Positions 6,456 through 14,692 of a DNA stretch of 36,853 nucleotides are shown here, in pieces. Each line of letters opens with the position of its first letter. Within the stretch, counting starts at the first letter, position 1. The translations under genes and the position numbers were made by a program. The stretch lies in the NCBI GenBank assembly GCA_934486915.1, contig CAKSRC010000010.1, positions 1-36,853 on the forward strand, read 5' to 3'. The stretch is from an uncultured Eubacteriales bacterium (GTDB lineage: Bacteria > Bacillota > Clostridia > Oscillospirales > Acutalibacteraceae). The notes beneath the pieces were generated by a model. The model saw nothing but the letters and a program-made list of their open reading frames with translations, was not told the origin of the DNA and made no database searches.

Positions 6456-6824
6456 GTGGTACAGCAGCAGACCTACCTCAAAGTTGCCGATAACACCGGC
6501 GCGAAGGAAATTATGTGTATTCGCGTTTTAGGAGGTACCGGCAGGAGGTACGCCAATATAGGTGACGTTATAGTTGCTTCAGTTAAGAAAGCAGCACCAG
6601 GCGGAACTGTTAAAAAAGGCGACGTAGTAAAAGCAGTTGTAGTACGTACAGCAAAAGGTGTACGTCGTGAAGACGGAACATATATCCGTTTTGATGAAAA
6701 CGCAGCAGTTTTAATAAAAGATGACAAGAACCCGAGAGGTACTCGTATATTCGGGCCGGTTGCGAGAGAATTACGTGATAAGGATTATCTAAAAATTCTA
6801 AGTCTCGCTCCCGAAGTACTTTGA
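6456..6824 (+). CDS. rplN: 50S ribosomal protein L14
   Basis: The 122-residue L14 contains LKVADNTGAKEIMCIRVLGG, the conserved AVVVRTAKGVRR and the C-terminal FGPVARELRDKDYLKILSLAPEVL in parts. L14 forms an intersubunit bridge with helix 44 of 16S rRNA and is the contact for the silencing factor RsfS. It starts with GTG after AAAGGAGG. The stop TGA abuts the rplX ribosome binding site. Confidence 0.98.
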   Translation: MVQQQTYLKVADNTGAKEIMCIRVLGGTGRRYANIGDVIVASVKKAAPGGTVKKGDVVKAVVVRTAKGVRREDGTYIRFDENAAVLIKDDKNPRGTRIFGPVARELRDKDYLKILSLAPEVL

Positions 6825-6838
6825 TGGAGGTGTTCACT

Positions 6839-7159
6839 ATGATAAAAAAGGTACATGTAAAAACGGGTGACACCGTAATCGTATTAAGCGGTAAAGAACG
6901 CGGAAAAAAAGGAAAAGTATTAGCTGTAAGCCCAAAAGAAGGTAAGGTTATCGTTGAGAAAGTCAATATGGTTTCTAAACACGTTAAACCTAAAAAAATG
7001 GGTGAACAAGGCGGTATAGTAAAGGCTGAAGGCGCTTTATATGCTTGCAAAGTACAGCTTGTATGTCCTCACTGCTCAAAACCTACCCGTGTCGCTCACA
7101 AAATCTTTGAAGACGGCACAAAAGGGCGCATTTGCAAAAAATGCGGAGAAACCCTATAA
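6839..7159 (+). CDS. rplX: 50S ribosomal protein L24, zinc-ribbon form
   Basis: Starting at the ATG 6 bases after GGAGGTG, the product is 106 residues. A KOW motif is seen near the N-terminus (GDTVIVLSGKERGKKGKVLAV), and NMVSKHVKPKK follows. The C-terminal part has Cys-76/Cys-79 (CPHC) and Cys-99/Cys-102 (CKKC), a likely zinc ribbon that E. coli and B. subtilis L24 lack. An upstream in-frame ATG at 6821 overlaps the end of rplN and was not chosen. L24 is an assembly initiator of the 50S subunit. Confidence 0.96.
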   Translation: MIKKVHVKTGDTVIVLSGKERGKKGKVLAVSPKEGKVIVEKVNMVSKHVKPKKMGEQGGIVKAEGALYACKVQLVCPHCSKPTRVAHKIFEDGTKGRICKKCGETL

Positions 7160-7170
7160 GGAGGATAAAG

Positions 7171-7710
7171 ATGGCAAGATTAAAAGAATTTTACAAGAAC
7201 GAAGTTTGCCCTGCACTTATGAAGAAATTCTCTTATTCAAGTGTTATGCAGCTTCCTAAGCTTGAGAAAATTGTTATTAATGTCGGTGCCGGAGAAGCTA
7301 AGGATAACTCAAAAGTTATCGATTCAATAGTGACAGATATGAAGGCAATAACAGGTCAAAAACCTTATATCTGCAGAGCTAAAAAATCTGTCGCTAACTT
7401 TAAGCTTCGTGAAGGAACTAAAATCGGCGTTAAAGTTACTCTTAGAGGAGAAAGAATGTATGAATTCCTAGATAGACTATTCAATGTCGCTCTTCCAAGA
7501 GTTAGGGACTTCAGAGGAATTAATCCTAACTCTTTCGATGGCCGTGGTAACTACAACATGGGTCTTAAAGAACAATTAATTTTCCCTGAAATCGAATATG
7601 ATAAAATCGACAAAGTTCGTGGAATGGACATTTGTTTTGTAACAACCGCAAACACCGACGAAGAAGCCAAAGAGCTATTAGAGCTAATGGGCGCTCCGTT
7701 TGCGAAATAA
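7171..7710 (+). CDS. rplE: 50S ribosomal protein L5
   Basis: The ATG after AAGGAGG gives 179 residues, the standard L5 length; upstream in-frame codons overlap rplX and lack a ribosome binding site. Typical parts are KLEKIVINVGAGEA, the phrase GQKPYICRAKKSVANFKLREG in the middle, GVKVTLRGERMYEFLDRL and GRGNYNMGLKEQLIFPEI. L5 belongs to the 5S rRNA particle with L18 and contacts the P-site tRNA. Confidence 0.98.
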   Translation: MARLKEFYKNEVCPALMKKFSYSSVMQLPKLEKIVINVGAGEAKDNSKVIDSIVTDMKAITGQKPYICRAKKSVANFKLREGTKIGVKVTLRGERMYEFLDRLFNVALPRVRDFRGINPNSFDGRGNYNMGLKEQLIFPEIEYDKIDKVRGMDICFVTTANTDEEAKELLELMGAPFAK

Positions 7711-7722
7711 GGAGGTATATCT

Positions 7723-7908
7723 GTGGCCAAAGTTTCAATGAAAGTTAAACAAGCAAGAGAACCTAAGTACTCATCAAGAGCATATAACAGATGTAAAATC
7801 TGTGGCAGGCCGCATGCCTATCTTCGTAAGTTTGGTATTTGCCGTATATGCTTTAGAGAACTTGCTTACAAAGGCGAGATTCCGGGCGTAAAAAAAGCCA
7901 GCTGGTAA
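7723..7908 (+). CDS. rpsN: 30S ribosomal protein S14, zinc-binding type Z
   Basis: The 61-residue protein is the short C+ form of S14. Cys-24, Cys-27, Cys-40 and Cys-43 (CKIC then CRIC) make the zinc site, and the ending GEIPGVKKASW is characteristic. Type Z S14 is the housekeeping form in Firmicutes. The GTG start follows AAGGAGG. No second, zinc-free copy is in this window. Confidence 0.98.
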   Translation: MAKVSMKVKQAREPKYSSRAYNRCKICGRPHAYLRKFGICRICFRELAYKGEIPGVKKASW

Positions 7909-7933
7909 AAGCTTAGCAAAGGAGGTAAACAGT

Positions 7934-8332
7934 ATGCAGATAACAGATACAATTGCGGATTTACTTACAAGAATTCGTAATGCAATTTCTGCAAAGCATC
8001 CAACTGTAAAGATTCCTGCATCTAAGGTTAAAGTAGAAATCGTTAAGATTTTATTAGATGAAGGTTATATCAAGAAATATACAGTTATTGAAGATGGCAA
8101 GCAAGGCATGATTAAAATCAGCCTTAAATATGATGAAAACAAACAATCTGCAATTACAGGTTTGAAAAGAATTTCAAAACCGGGCTTGCGTATATATAGC
8201 GACGTAGAGAACATGCCGAAAGTTATGAAAGGCTTAGGTGTTGCTATAATTTCGACATCAAAAGGTATTATGACAGACCGTCAAGCAAGAAAAGAAAACG
8301 TTGGTGGCGAAGTTCTCGCATTTATTTGGTAA
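7934..8332 (+). CDS. rpsH: 30S ribosomal protein S8
   Basis: The 132-residue S8 shows TIADLLTRIRNAISAKHPTV, KISLKYDENK and the C-terminal ISTSKGIMTDRQARKENVGGE with FIW at the end. S8 binds the central domain of 16S rRNA. In E. coli it represses the spc operon by binding mRNA near rplE; no matching site was identified here. The ribosome binding site is AAAGGAGG. Confidence 0.98.
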   Translation: MQITDTIADLLTRIRNAISAKHPTVKIPASKVKVEIVKILLDEGYIKKYTVIEDGKQGMIKISLKYDENKQSAITGLKRISKPGLRIYSDVENMPKVMKGLGVAIISTSKGIMTDRQARKENVGGEVLAFIW

Positions 8333-8344
8333 GGGGGTGCAGTA

Positions 8345-8893
8345 ATGTCTAGAATTGGAAGAAAACCCATAAATATTCCCGCCGGAGTTGAGGTTAGTCT
8401 TAATGACGGTGTTATAACAGTTAAAGGTTCTAAAGGTACATTAACTCAAAAAATTCATCCAAATATTTCAGTTGAAATAGATGGTAATATAATCAATGTA
8501 ACTCGTCCAAACGACGATAAAGAAAACCGTTCCTTACATGGTCTTACTCGTACATTAATTGCTAATATGATCGAAGGAGTTTCCAAAGGTTATACTAAGG
8601 AATTAGAAGTTAACGGCGTAGGTTATCGTGTACAAAAACAAGGTAAAAATCTTGTTATGAACTTAGGTTATTCTCATCAAGTTACTATGTCTGACACAGA
8701 TGATATAACAATCGAAGTTCAAGGAACCAACAAAATCATTATCCATGGTGCCGACAAGCAAAAAGTAGGTCAATTCGCAGCAGAAGTTCGCGAAAAACGT
8801 CCACCGGAACCATACAAGGGTAAAGGTATAAAATATGCAAACGAAGTAATCCGCCGCAAGGAAGGCAAAGCCGGCAAGGGCGGCAAGAAGTAA
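8345..8893 (+). CDS. rplF: 50S ribosomal protein L6
   Basis: The 182-residue L6 starts MSRIGRKPINIPAGVEV and has two repeated beta-alpha domains. The second contains the signature PPEPYKGKGIKYANEVIRRKEGK near residue 150, with internal VQGTNKIIIHGADKQKVGQFA. L6 lies near the factor-binding site of the 50S subunit. It has a Gly/Lys-rich tail. Confidence 0.98.
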   Translation: MSRIGRKPINIPAGVEVSLNDGVITVKGSKGTLTQKIHPNISVEIDGNIINVTRPNDDKENRSLHGLTRTLIANMIEGVSKGYTKELEVNGVGYRVQKQGKNLVMNLGYSHQVTMSDTDDITIEVQGTNKIIIHGADKQKVGQFAAEVREKRPPEPYKGKGIKYANEVIRRKEGKAGKGGKK

Positions 8894-8910
8894 TTAAGGA
8901 GTGAATAAAT

Positions 8911-9270
8911 ATGGTTAATAAGGCTTCTAAAAATCAAGCCAGATTACACCGTCATAAGAGAGTACGCGGCAAGATCCAAGGAACATCCTCTTGCCCACGT
9001 CTAAATGTTTTCCGCTCCACAAGTAACATCTACGCCCAATTGATCGATGATGAAAAAGGTGTAACTTTAGCATCAGCTTCAACATTAGACAAAGAGCTAA
9101 ATGGTTACGGCGGAAATAAAGAAGCAGCTCGCAAAGTAGGCGAATTAATCGCAAAACGTGCTGCTGAAAAGAACATAGAAGAGGTCGTTTTTGACCGTGG
9201 TGGATATATATTCCACGGCCGTGTCAAAGAGTTGGCCGAAGGCGCTCGTGAGGGTGGACTCAAGTTCTAA
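8911..9270 (+). CDS. rplR: 50S ribosomal protein L18
   Basis: The 119-residue L18 has a basic N-terminus (RLHRHKRVRGKIQGT), the fold motif RLNVFRSTSNIYAQLIDDEKG and the ending FDRGGYIFHGRVKELAEGAREGGLKF, in parts. It binds 5S rRNA together with L5. The start is ATG after TAAGGAG. Confidence 0.98.
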   Translation: MVNKASKNQARLHRHKRVRGKIQGTSSCPRLNVFRSTSNIYAQLIDDEKGVTLASASTLDKELNGYGGNKEAARKVGELIAKRAAEKNIEEVVFDRGGYIFHGRVKELAEGAREGGLKF

Positions 9271-9286
9271 AGAAGGAGGAATACTT

Positions 9287-9793
9287 TTGGCTAGAATTGA
9301 CGCAAATTCAATAAGTGATGTGGATTATAAAGAACGTGTAGTTGCTATAAACCGTGTATCCAAAACTGTTAAAGGCGGACGTATTTTTAAGTTTGCTGCT
9401 TTAATCGTTGTAGGAGACGGCAAAGGCCTAGTAGGCTTTGGAATTGGAAAGTCAGGGGAAGTTCCTGATGCAATTCGTAAAGGTATAGAAGAAGCTAAGA
9501 AAAATCTTATAAGAGTTTCTCTAAAAGGTTCAACAATTCCGCACGAAATTACAGGAATCTACGGAGCAGGTAAAGTATTATTAAAACCTGCAGCACCCGG
9601 TACCGGAGTTATCGCAGGTGGTCCTGTCCGTGCAGTTGTCGAAGTAGCAGGGATAAGAGATATAAGAACAAAAGCTTTACGTTCAAACAACCCATGCAAT
9701 GTTGTTAGAGCAACGCTAGAAGGTTTATCAAAATTACGTACAGCCGAAGAAGTTGCAGCAGTACGTGGCAAGTCGGCAGACGAAATATTATAA
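9287..9793 (+). CDS. rpsE: 30S ribosomal protein S5
   Basis: A TTG start 7 bases after AAGGAGG gives 168 residues and the usual MARID opening; upstream in-frame starts lie inside rplR and were rejected. The double-stranded-RNA-binding-like domain contains ERVVAINRVSKTVKGGR and FAALIVVGDGKGLVGFGIGK, and the C-terminal part has GTGVIAGGPVRAVVEVAGI. S5 works at the mRNA entry site and affects decoding accuracy and spectinomycin response. Confidence 0.97.
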   Translation: MARIDANSISDVDYKERVVAINRVSKTVKGGRIFKFAALIVVGDGKGLVGFGIGKSGEVPDAIRKGIEEAKKNLIRVSLKGSTIPHEITGIYGAGKVLLKPAAPGTGVIAGGPVRAVVEVAGIRDIRTKALRSNNPCNVVRATLEGLSKLRTAEEVAAVRGKSADEIL

Positions 9794-9808
9794 TGAGAGG
9801 GTAGCAAG

Positions 9809-9988
9809 ATGGCACAAATAAAAGTTAAACTTATAAAGAGCCTTATTGGCAGCAAAAAAGACCAGATTGCAACTGCCCACGCTCTTGGTTTGCACAAAAT
9901 TGGTGACGAAAGAATCCAACCTGATAATGCGCAAACAAAAGGTAAAGTATCTAAGATAATTCACCTTGTTGAGGTGGAACAAGCGTAA
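9809..9988 (+). CDS. rpmD: 50S ribosomal protein L30
   Basis: A 59-codon frame between rpsE and rplO encodes the small L30: MAQIKVKLIKSLIGSKKDQ, then TAHALGLHKIGDE and a C-terminal KIIHLVEVEQA. Length and position match bacterial L30. The start is ATG after GAGAGGGT, a weaker ribosome binding site than in the neighbours. Confidence 0.96.
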   Translation: MAQIKVKLIKSLIGSKKDQIATAHALGLHKIGDERIQPDNAQTKGKVSKIIHLVEVEQA

Positions 9989-10006
9989 ACAAGGAGGTGC
10001 AAGTAA

Positions 10007-10447
10007 ATGAATCTGAACGAACTTTCACCAGCAGTTGGCTCAAGAAAAGAATCTAAGCGCATCGGAAGAGGCCATGGTTCAGGCCAAGGTAAAACTGCAG
10101 GAAAAGGACATAAAGGTCAAAAAGCAAGAGCAGGCAGAGGTATGCGTCCTGGTTTTGAAGGTGGTCAAATGCCTCTTCAAAGACGTATTCCAAAGAGAGG
10201 ATTCAACAATATCTTCGCTAAGAAAATAGTAGCTGTTAATGTAAATGCATTAAATGCATTTGAAGACGGTGCAACTATCGATTCAGCTGCTATGATCAAA
10301 GCCGGAATCATAAAAAAAGAAAATGATGGAATTAAAATTATAGGAAATGGAAAGCTAGACCGTAAATTAACTGTCAAGGCTGCTGCTTTTTCTGAATCTG
10401 CAAAAAGTAAAATTGAAGCAGCTGGCGGAAAAGCAGAGGTGATCTAA
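10007..10447 (+). CDS. rplO: 50S ribosomal protein L15
   Basis: The 146-residue L15 has the Gly/Arg/Lys-rich N-terminal extension RIGRGHGSGQGKTAGKGHKG that threads into rRNA, then MRPGFEGGQMPLQRRIPKRGF, and a globular C-terminus. It acts late in 50S assembly. The ribosome binding site is AAGGAGG. Its stop directly precedes the secY start codon. Confidence 0.98.
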   Translation: MNLNELSPAVGSRKESKRIGRGHGSGQGKTAGKGHKGQKARAGRGMRPGFEGGQMPLQRRIPKRGFNNIFAKKIVAVNVNALNAFEDGATIDSAAMIKAGIIKKENDGIKIIGNGKLDRKLTVKAAAFSESAKSKIEAAGGKAEVI

Positions 10448-11773
10448 TTGTTTAAGACAATTCAGAACGCATGGAGGATTCCTGATCTTAGAAAAAAGAT
10501 TTTATTTACCTTAATGGTAATAATTGTTTTTAGAATCGGTGCGGTTATACCGGTACCGTTTCTAAATGTTGCGGCATTGCAAGGACTAATGGAAAGTGTT
10601 AATGAAAGCGGCAATATGCTTGCTTATCTAAATACGCTTTCCGGCGGTGCTTTCGCCAATGCGACACTTTTCGCTATGTCGGTAACACCGTATATTAATG
10701 CTTCAATTATTATGCAGTTACTTACAGTTGCAATTCCTGCTTTAGAGAGGATGGCAAAAGAAGGCGAAGAGGGAAGAAAGAGAATTGCTACTATAACCAG
10801 ATATGCGACAGTAGTTTTAGGCCTTATCCAAGGTACAGGTTATTATCTATATCTTAGAAACAGCAAGTTTGAAGGCAAATCTATTGTTATGTACACAAAA
10901 GGCTGGGAATCTGTTTTTACAGCAATTGCAATAATTATGGTATTTACCGCAGGTACCGCTATGATGATGTGGCTTGGTGAACAAATCAACCAAAAGGGTA
11001 TTGGAAACGGTATTTCTATATTACTATTTGCAGGTATCGTATCAAGAATGCCTTCTATGATAGGAAAGCTTGTAGCTTACTTCCGTTTAGCAATGGAGAG
11101 TCCTTCTACAAGCGGAAAATATTATTTCCTAGTTCCGCTATTTGTTGTTTTGTTCTTAGCAGTTATTGTAGTCGTCGTTTTCATGAACGATGCGGAAAGA
11201 CGTATTCCTGTTCAATACGCTAAGCGTGTTGTTGGAAGAAAAATGTATGGTGGTCAAAGCAGCCATATTCCGATAAAAGTAGGTCTAGCAGGAGTAATGC
11301 CTATTATTTTTGCAAGTTCTATATTATCAATACCGGATACAATCAATCTTTTTGTAAATCCAACAGGAGTTTGGAAGACAATTCTAGACGCTTGTTCATC
11401 CGATGGATGGGTATATTCTATAGTTTACTTCTTATTGATTATAATGTTTGCATACTTCTATGTTACAATACAGTATAATCCAATAGAAATGGCGAACAAT
11501 CTTCGTCAAAATAATGGAACAATTCCGGGAATCAGACCCGGAAGACCAACAGCTGAATTTATTTCAAAAATTCTTTCAAAGATCACCTTACTTGGTGCAT
11601 TATTCTTAGCCTTTATAGCTTTACTTCCGATTATCTTCGGAGCTACAACAGGTATGAGAAATATGTCTTTAGGAGGAACTTCTTTAATAATTCTTGTTGG
11701 TGTTGCTCTTGAAACTGTTAAACAAATGGAATCTCAAATGATGATGCGTCATTATAAAGGTTTCTTAGATTAA
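10448..11773 (+). CDS. secY: preprotein translocase subunit SecY
   Basis: The 441-residue membrane protein shows about ten hydrophobic helices and SecY signatures: the plug-region segment FLNVAALQGLMES, SVTPYINASIIMQLL in helix 2, VQYAKRVVGRKMYGGQSSHIPIKVN-like sequence in the large cytosolic loop, and NGTIPGIRPGRPT before the last helices. SecY forms the protein-conducting channel with SecE and SecG and is driven by SecA. The start is a TTG immediately after the rplO stop, with GAGGTG seven bases upstream, so translation is probably coupled. Confidence 0.98.
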   Translation: MFKTIQNAWRIPDLRKKILFTLMVIIVFRIGAVIPVPFLNVAALQGLMESVNESGNMLAYLNTLSGGAFANATLFAMSVTPYINASIIMQLLTVAIPALERMAKEGEEGRKRIATITRYATVVLGLIQGTGYYLYLRNSKFEGKSIVMYTKGWESVFTAIAIIMVFTAGTAMMMWLGEQINQKGIGNGISILLFAGIVSRMPSMIGKLVAYFRLAMESPSTSGKYYFLVPLFVVLFLAVIVVVVFMNDAERRIPVQYAKRVVGRKMYGGQSSHIPIKVGLAGVMPIIFASSILSIPDTINLFVNPTGVWKTILDACSSDGWVYSIVYFLLIIMFAYFYVTIQYNPIEMANNLRQNNGTIPGIRPGRPTAEFISKILSKITLLGALFLAFIALLPIIFGATTGMRNMSLGGTSLIILVGVALETVKQMESQMMMRHYKGFLD

Positions 11774-11800
11774 TGGTTTTAGTAAAGAGGGGATTAATTA

Positions 11801-12433
11801 ATGAAAATTATTTTGTTGGGTGCACCGGGAGCAGGAAAAGGTACACAGGCTGAAAAGATTTGTGATTATCTTTCCATTCCCGCAATTTCGACAGGAAATA
11901 TTATTCGTGAAGCGTTGAAAAGCGGTTCTGAGATGGGAAAGAAAGCTAAAAGCTATCTCGACGAAGGAAAACTCCTTCCGGATGAAATTGTAATTGGTAT
12001 CATCAAAGAACGTTTGCAGGATGAAGACTGTAAAAACGGTTATATTCTTGATGGTTTCCCAAGAACAATACCTCAAGCCGAGGCTCTGGACGATATGGGA
12101 ATCGATATCGACAAAGTTATAGATATTGAAGTACCTTTTGACGAAATTATCGGCAGAATGTCCGGGCGCCGTGTCTGCGAGAAGTGCGGAGCAAGTTACC
12201 ACCTTGTTAACAAAAAACCTAAGAAGGATGGAATTTGCGACAGATGCGCAGGTACCCTTGTTCAACGTAGCGATGATCACCCTGATACTGTAAAAGAGCG
12301 CTTAAGGGTATACAATGATCAAACAGCGCCGCTTAAAGATTTCTATAAAAATAAAGGTAAACTTTGTGTTATAGATAATCAAAAGGATATTAATAGTACA
12401 ACTCAAGCTATTATTAAAGCATTAGAGGCGTAA
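11801..12433 (+). CDS. adk: adenylate kinase, zinc-containing long form
   Basis: This 210-residue enzyme catalyses ATP + AMP to 2 ADP. The P-loop GAPGAGKGTQ is at residues 7-16 and DGFPRT at 84-89. The LID domain carries Cys-126, Cys-129, Cys-146 and Cys-149 (CEKC and CDRC), the structural zinc site common in Gram-positive Adk. It lies between secY and map, the standard Firmicute order, with a GAGGGG ribosome binding site. Confidence 0.98.
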   Translation: MKIILLGAPGAGKGTQAEKICDYLSIPAISTGNIIREALKSGSEMGKKAKSYLDEGKLLPDEIVIGIIKERLQDEDCKNGYILDGFPRTIPQAEALDDMGIDIDKVIDIEVPFDEIIGRMSGRRVCEKCGASYHLVNKKPKKDGICDRCAGTLVQRSDDHPDTVKERLRVYNDQTAPLKDFYKNKGKLCVIDNQKDINSTTQAIIKALEA

Positions 12434-12436
12434 AAG

Positions 12437-13189
12437 ATGATTATATTAAAAACAAGCAAACAACTTTCTATTATGAAAGAAGCAGGCAGAATTTCTGCCA
12501 ATGCCCTTAAAATTGCAGGAAAAGCAGTCGAGCCGGGGGTAACAACTTTCGAGATCGACAAAATAATCCGTAACTACATAGAAAGCATGGGAGCAAAACC
12601 CTCATTCTTGGGTTACGGTGGGTTTCCTGCAAGCGCTTGTATATCTGTAAATAATGTGGTCATCCACGGCATACCAAGCAAAAGTTGCGTCTTAAAAGAA
12701 GGCGACATCGTAAGTATCGATGTTGGAGCATGCTTTGAAGGATTTCATGGCGATAACGCATTTACCTTCCCTTGTGGAAAAATAAGTGACGAAGCTCAAG
12801 CACTTATAGACGCAACTTACCAAAGCTTGCTTTTAGGAATAGAGCAAGCCAAAAAAGGTAATAGAATAGGAGATATTTCCTATGCTGTCCAAAAGTATGC
12901 CGAGGCACGTAACTACTCGGTCGTGCGAGATTTCGTAGGGCACGGAGTAGGTGCGAAGCTGCATGAAGATCCAAGCGTACCCAATTTTGGTACTCCCGGC
13001 AGGGGCCCAAGGCTTACTTCGGGGATGACAATTGCCATCGAACCAATGATAAATGCAGGAACATATGAAGTAGAAATACTTGATGATGAATGGACTACCG
13101 TCACAAAAGACGGAAAACTTTCCGCGCATTTTGAACACAGTGTCGCAATTACAGAAGATGGTCCGATTATTCTTACATTAGCAGATTAG
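12437..13189 (+). CDS. map: methionine aminopeptidase, type I
   Basis: The 250-residue enzyme removes the initiator methionine from new proteins. The dinuclear metal ligands can be placed at Asp-95, Asp-106 (IDVGACFEGFHGDNAF), His-169 (VGHGVG), Glu-202 (AIEPMI) and Glu-233 (FEHSVAIT), and His-77 is the conserved active-site histidine. The length fits type Ia without an N-terminal extension. It starts 3 bases after adk with little of its own ribosome binding site, so coupling to adk is likely. Confidence 0.97.
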   Translation: MIILKTSKQLSIMKEAGRISANALKIAGKAVEPGVTTFEIDKIIRNYIESMGAKPSFLGYGGFPASACISVNNVVIHGIPSKSCVLKEGDIVSIDVGACFEGFHGDNAFTFPCGKISDEAQALIDATYQSLLLGIEQAKKGNRIGDISYAVQKYAEARNYSVVRDFVGHGVGAKLHEDPSVPNFGTPGRGPRLTSGMTIAIEPMINAGTYEVEILDDEWTTVTKDGKLSAHFEHSVAITEDGPIILTLAD

Positions 13190-13201
13190 GAGGATTCTCT
13201 T

Positions 13202-13441
13202 ATGGAAATTGTTAGAGGACTGGTGGTTCAATCTTCTGCAGGACACGATAAGGGTGACTTCTTTGTAGTTCTTAAGGAAGAAAATGATTATGTTTTTCTT
13301 TGCGACGGCAAACGTCGAATGATTGAAAAAACAAAGAAAAAAAAGTTAAAGCATATCTTCGCAACAAGAACTGTCTTGAACGAAGAAGATTTACAAACCA
13401 ATCGTAAAATCCGAAAAGCATTAAGAGAATTTAGAAAATAA
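13202..13441 (+). CDS. KOW-domain RNA-binding protein (L14E-like)
   Basis: The 79-residue basic protein has an N-terminal KOW-type beta segment (EIVRGLVVQSSAGHDKGDFFVV), a central KRRMIEKTKKKKLKHI stretch and a helical C-terminus RKIRKALREFRK. Proteins of this type, related to archaeal/eukaryotic L14e, lie between map and infA in many clostridia. They presumably bind rRNA or ribosomes, but no function is established that I know of. The ATG follows AGGAGG, 12 bases after map. Confidence 0.85.
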   Translation: MEIVRGLVVQSSAGHDKGDFFVVLKEENDYVFLCDGKRRMIEKTKKKKLKHIFATRTVLNEEDLQTNRKIRKALREFRK

Positions 13442-13478
13442 AGCTTAAGGCATAGTTTTGCAAAGGGAGGTTATTGTT

Positions 13479-13697
13479 TTGTCTAAACAAGATGTTATTG
13501 AAATTGAGGGCGTAGTTAAAGAAGCATTGCCAAACACAATGTTTAAGGTGGAGCTTCCAAACGGAAAAGAAATACTTGCTCACATTTCGGGTAAGCTTAG
13601 AATGAATTATATCAAGATTTTACCCGGAGATAAGGTATTATTAGAAATGTCGCCGTATGATCTTACTCGTGGGCGAATCACATGGCGAAGCAAATAG
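13479..13697 (+). CDS. infA: translation initiation factor IF-1
   Basis: A TTG start 8 bases after AAAGGGAGG gives exactly 72 residues, the normal length of IF-1; an in-frame TTG at 13458 precedes the ribosome binding site and was rejected. The S1-type OB fold shows IEGVVKEALPNTMFKVELPNG, HISGKLRMNYIKILPGDKV and the ending SPYDLTRGRITWRSK. IF-1 blocks the A site during initiation. Confidence 0.97.
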   Translation: MSKQDVIEIEGVVKEALPNTMFKVELPNGKEILAHISGKLRMNYIKILPGDKVLLEMSPYDLTRGRITWRSK

Positions 13698-13730
13698 TAA
13701 ATGTTTTTAAAATCTAGGAGGGGTATATAA

Positions 13731-13844
13731 ATGAAAGTAAGACCTTCTGTCAAAAAGATGTGCGAAAAATGCAAAGTTATAAAACGCAAAGGGAAAGTCA
13801 TGGTAATTTGTGAAAACCCAAAGCATAAACAACGTCAAGGTTAA
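13731..13844 (+). CDS. rpmJ: 50S ribosomal protein L36, zinc form
   Basis: A 37-codon frame after AGGAGGGG encodes L36: MKVRPSVKKMCEKCKVIKRK and then VMVICENPKHKQRQG. Cys-11, Cys-14, Cys-27 and His-32 are the zinc ligands of the C+ form. Length and location between infA and rpsM are standard. Confidence 0.97.
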   Translation: MKVRPSVKKMCEKCKVIKRKGKVMVICENPKHKQRQG

Positions 13845-13874
13845 GACGTAATACATTATGGAGGTGTAACCAGT

Positions 13875-14243
13875 ATGGCACGTATAGCAGGAGTTGACTT
13901 GCCAAGAGATAAGAGAGTTGAAATAGGACTAACTTACATCTATGGCATAGGCCGCAAAACTGCAAACGATATCATCAAAGGAACTGGGGTTAATCCCGAC
14001 ACTCGTGTAAGAGACCTTACTGAAGATGATATTTCAAAATTAAGAGAATATATTGATCACAACTGTACGGTTGAAGGTGACCTTAGAAGAGATATTGCTT
14101 TTGATATAAAAAGACTTATAGAAATAGGTTGCTATCGTGGAGTTCGTCATCGTAAAGGTTTACCGGTAAGAGGCCAACGTTCTAAAACAAACGCAAGAAC
14201 TCGTAAAGGCCCTAGAAAAACAATGGCAAACAAGAAGAAATAA
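13875..14243 (+). CDS. rpsM: 30S ribosomal protein S13
   Basis: The 122-residue S13 begins MARIAGVDLPRDKRVEIGLTYIYGIG, contains the helix-hairpin-helix-like GIGRKTANDI, and ends in a basic tail with RHRKGLPVRGQRSKTNARTRKG. S13 forms bridges to the 50S subunit and contacts the P-site tRNA. The start is ATG after GGAGGTG. Confidence 0.98.
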   Translation: MARIAGVDLPRDKRVEIGLTYIYGIGRKTANDIIKGTGVNPDTRVRDLTEDDISKLREYIDHNCTVEGDLRRDIAFDIKRLIEIGCYRGVRHRKGLPVRGQRSKTNARTRKGPRKTMANKKK

Positions 14244-14261
14244 AGTAAGGGAGGAATATAA

Positions 14262-14666
14262 ATGGCAGCACCAAAAGGCGCAAAGAAGACTGCAGTACGC
14301 AGACGTCGTGAACGCAAAAACATTGAAAGTGGAGCAGTACACATTCAATCCACTTTTAATAATACAATCGTTACAATTACTGACGTTCAAGGCAACGCTG
14401 TTTCATGGGCAAGCTCCGGGGAATTAGGATTCAGAGGATCCAGAAAATCAACTCCATTCGCAGCTCAAACAGCAGCTGAAACAGCAGCAAAAGTAGCAAT
14501 GGAACACGGAATGAAAACAGTAGAGGTCTATGTTAAAGGGCCGGGTTCAGGACGTGAAGCAGCAATTCGTGCATTGCAAGCAGCAGGACTAGAAGTGAGC
14601 ATGATTAAAGATGTCACTCCAATTCCTCATAACGGATGCCGTCCTCCAAAGAGAAGACGCGTTTAG
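14262..14666 (+). CDS. rpsK: 30S ribosomal protein S11
   Basis: The 134-residue S11 has GAVHIQSTFNNTIVTITDVQ, the conserved SSGELGFRGSRKSTPFAAQ and the ending TPIPHNGCRPPKRRRV in parts. The Asn-Gly in PHNGC is the site where isoaspartate is found in E. coli S11. S11 lies on the 30S platform near the E site. Confidence 0.98.
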   Translation: MAAPKGAKKTAVRRRRERKNIESGAVHIQSTFNNTIVTITDVQGNAVSWASSGELGFRGSRKSTPFAAQTAAETAAKVAMEHGMKTVEVYVKGPGSGREAAIRALQAAGLEVSMIKDVTPIPHNGCRPPKRRRV

Positions 14667-14692
14667 TAGATATTATAGGAGGTGCAGTAAGC

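Noticed and set aside
6610..7050. 146-codon open frame on the minus strand
   Set aside because: Antisense to rplN and rplX; composition is that of a complementary shadow.
9191..9286. N-terminal extension of S5
   Set aside because: It overlaps rplR, lacks a ribosome binding site, and S5 homologs begin at the TTG at 9287.
11798..12280. 160-codon open frame on the minus strand
   Set aside because: Antisense to adk, whose P-loop and zinc site are unmistakable.
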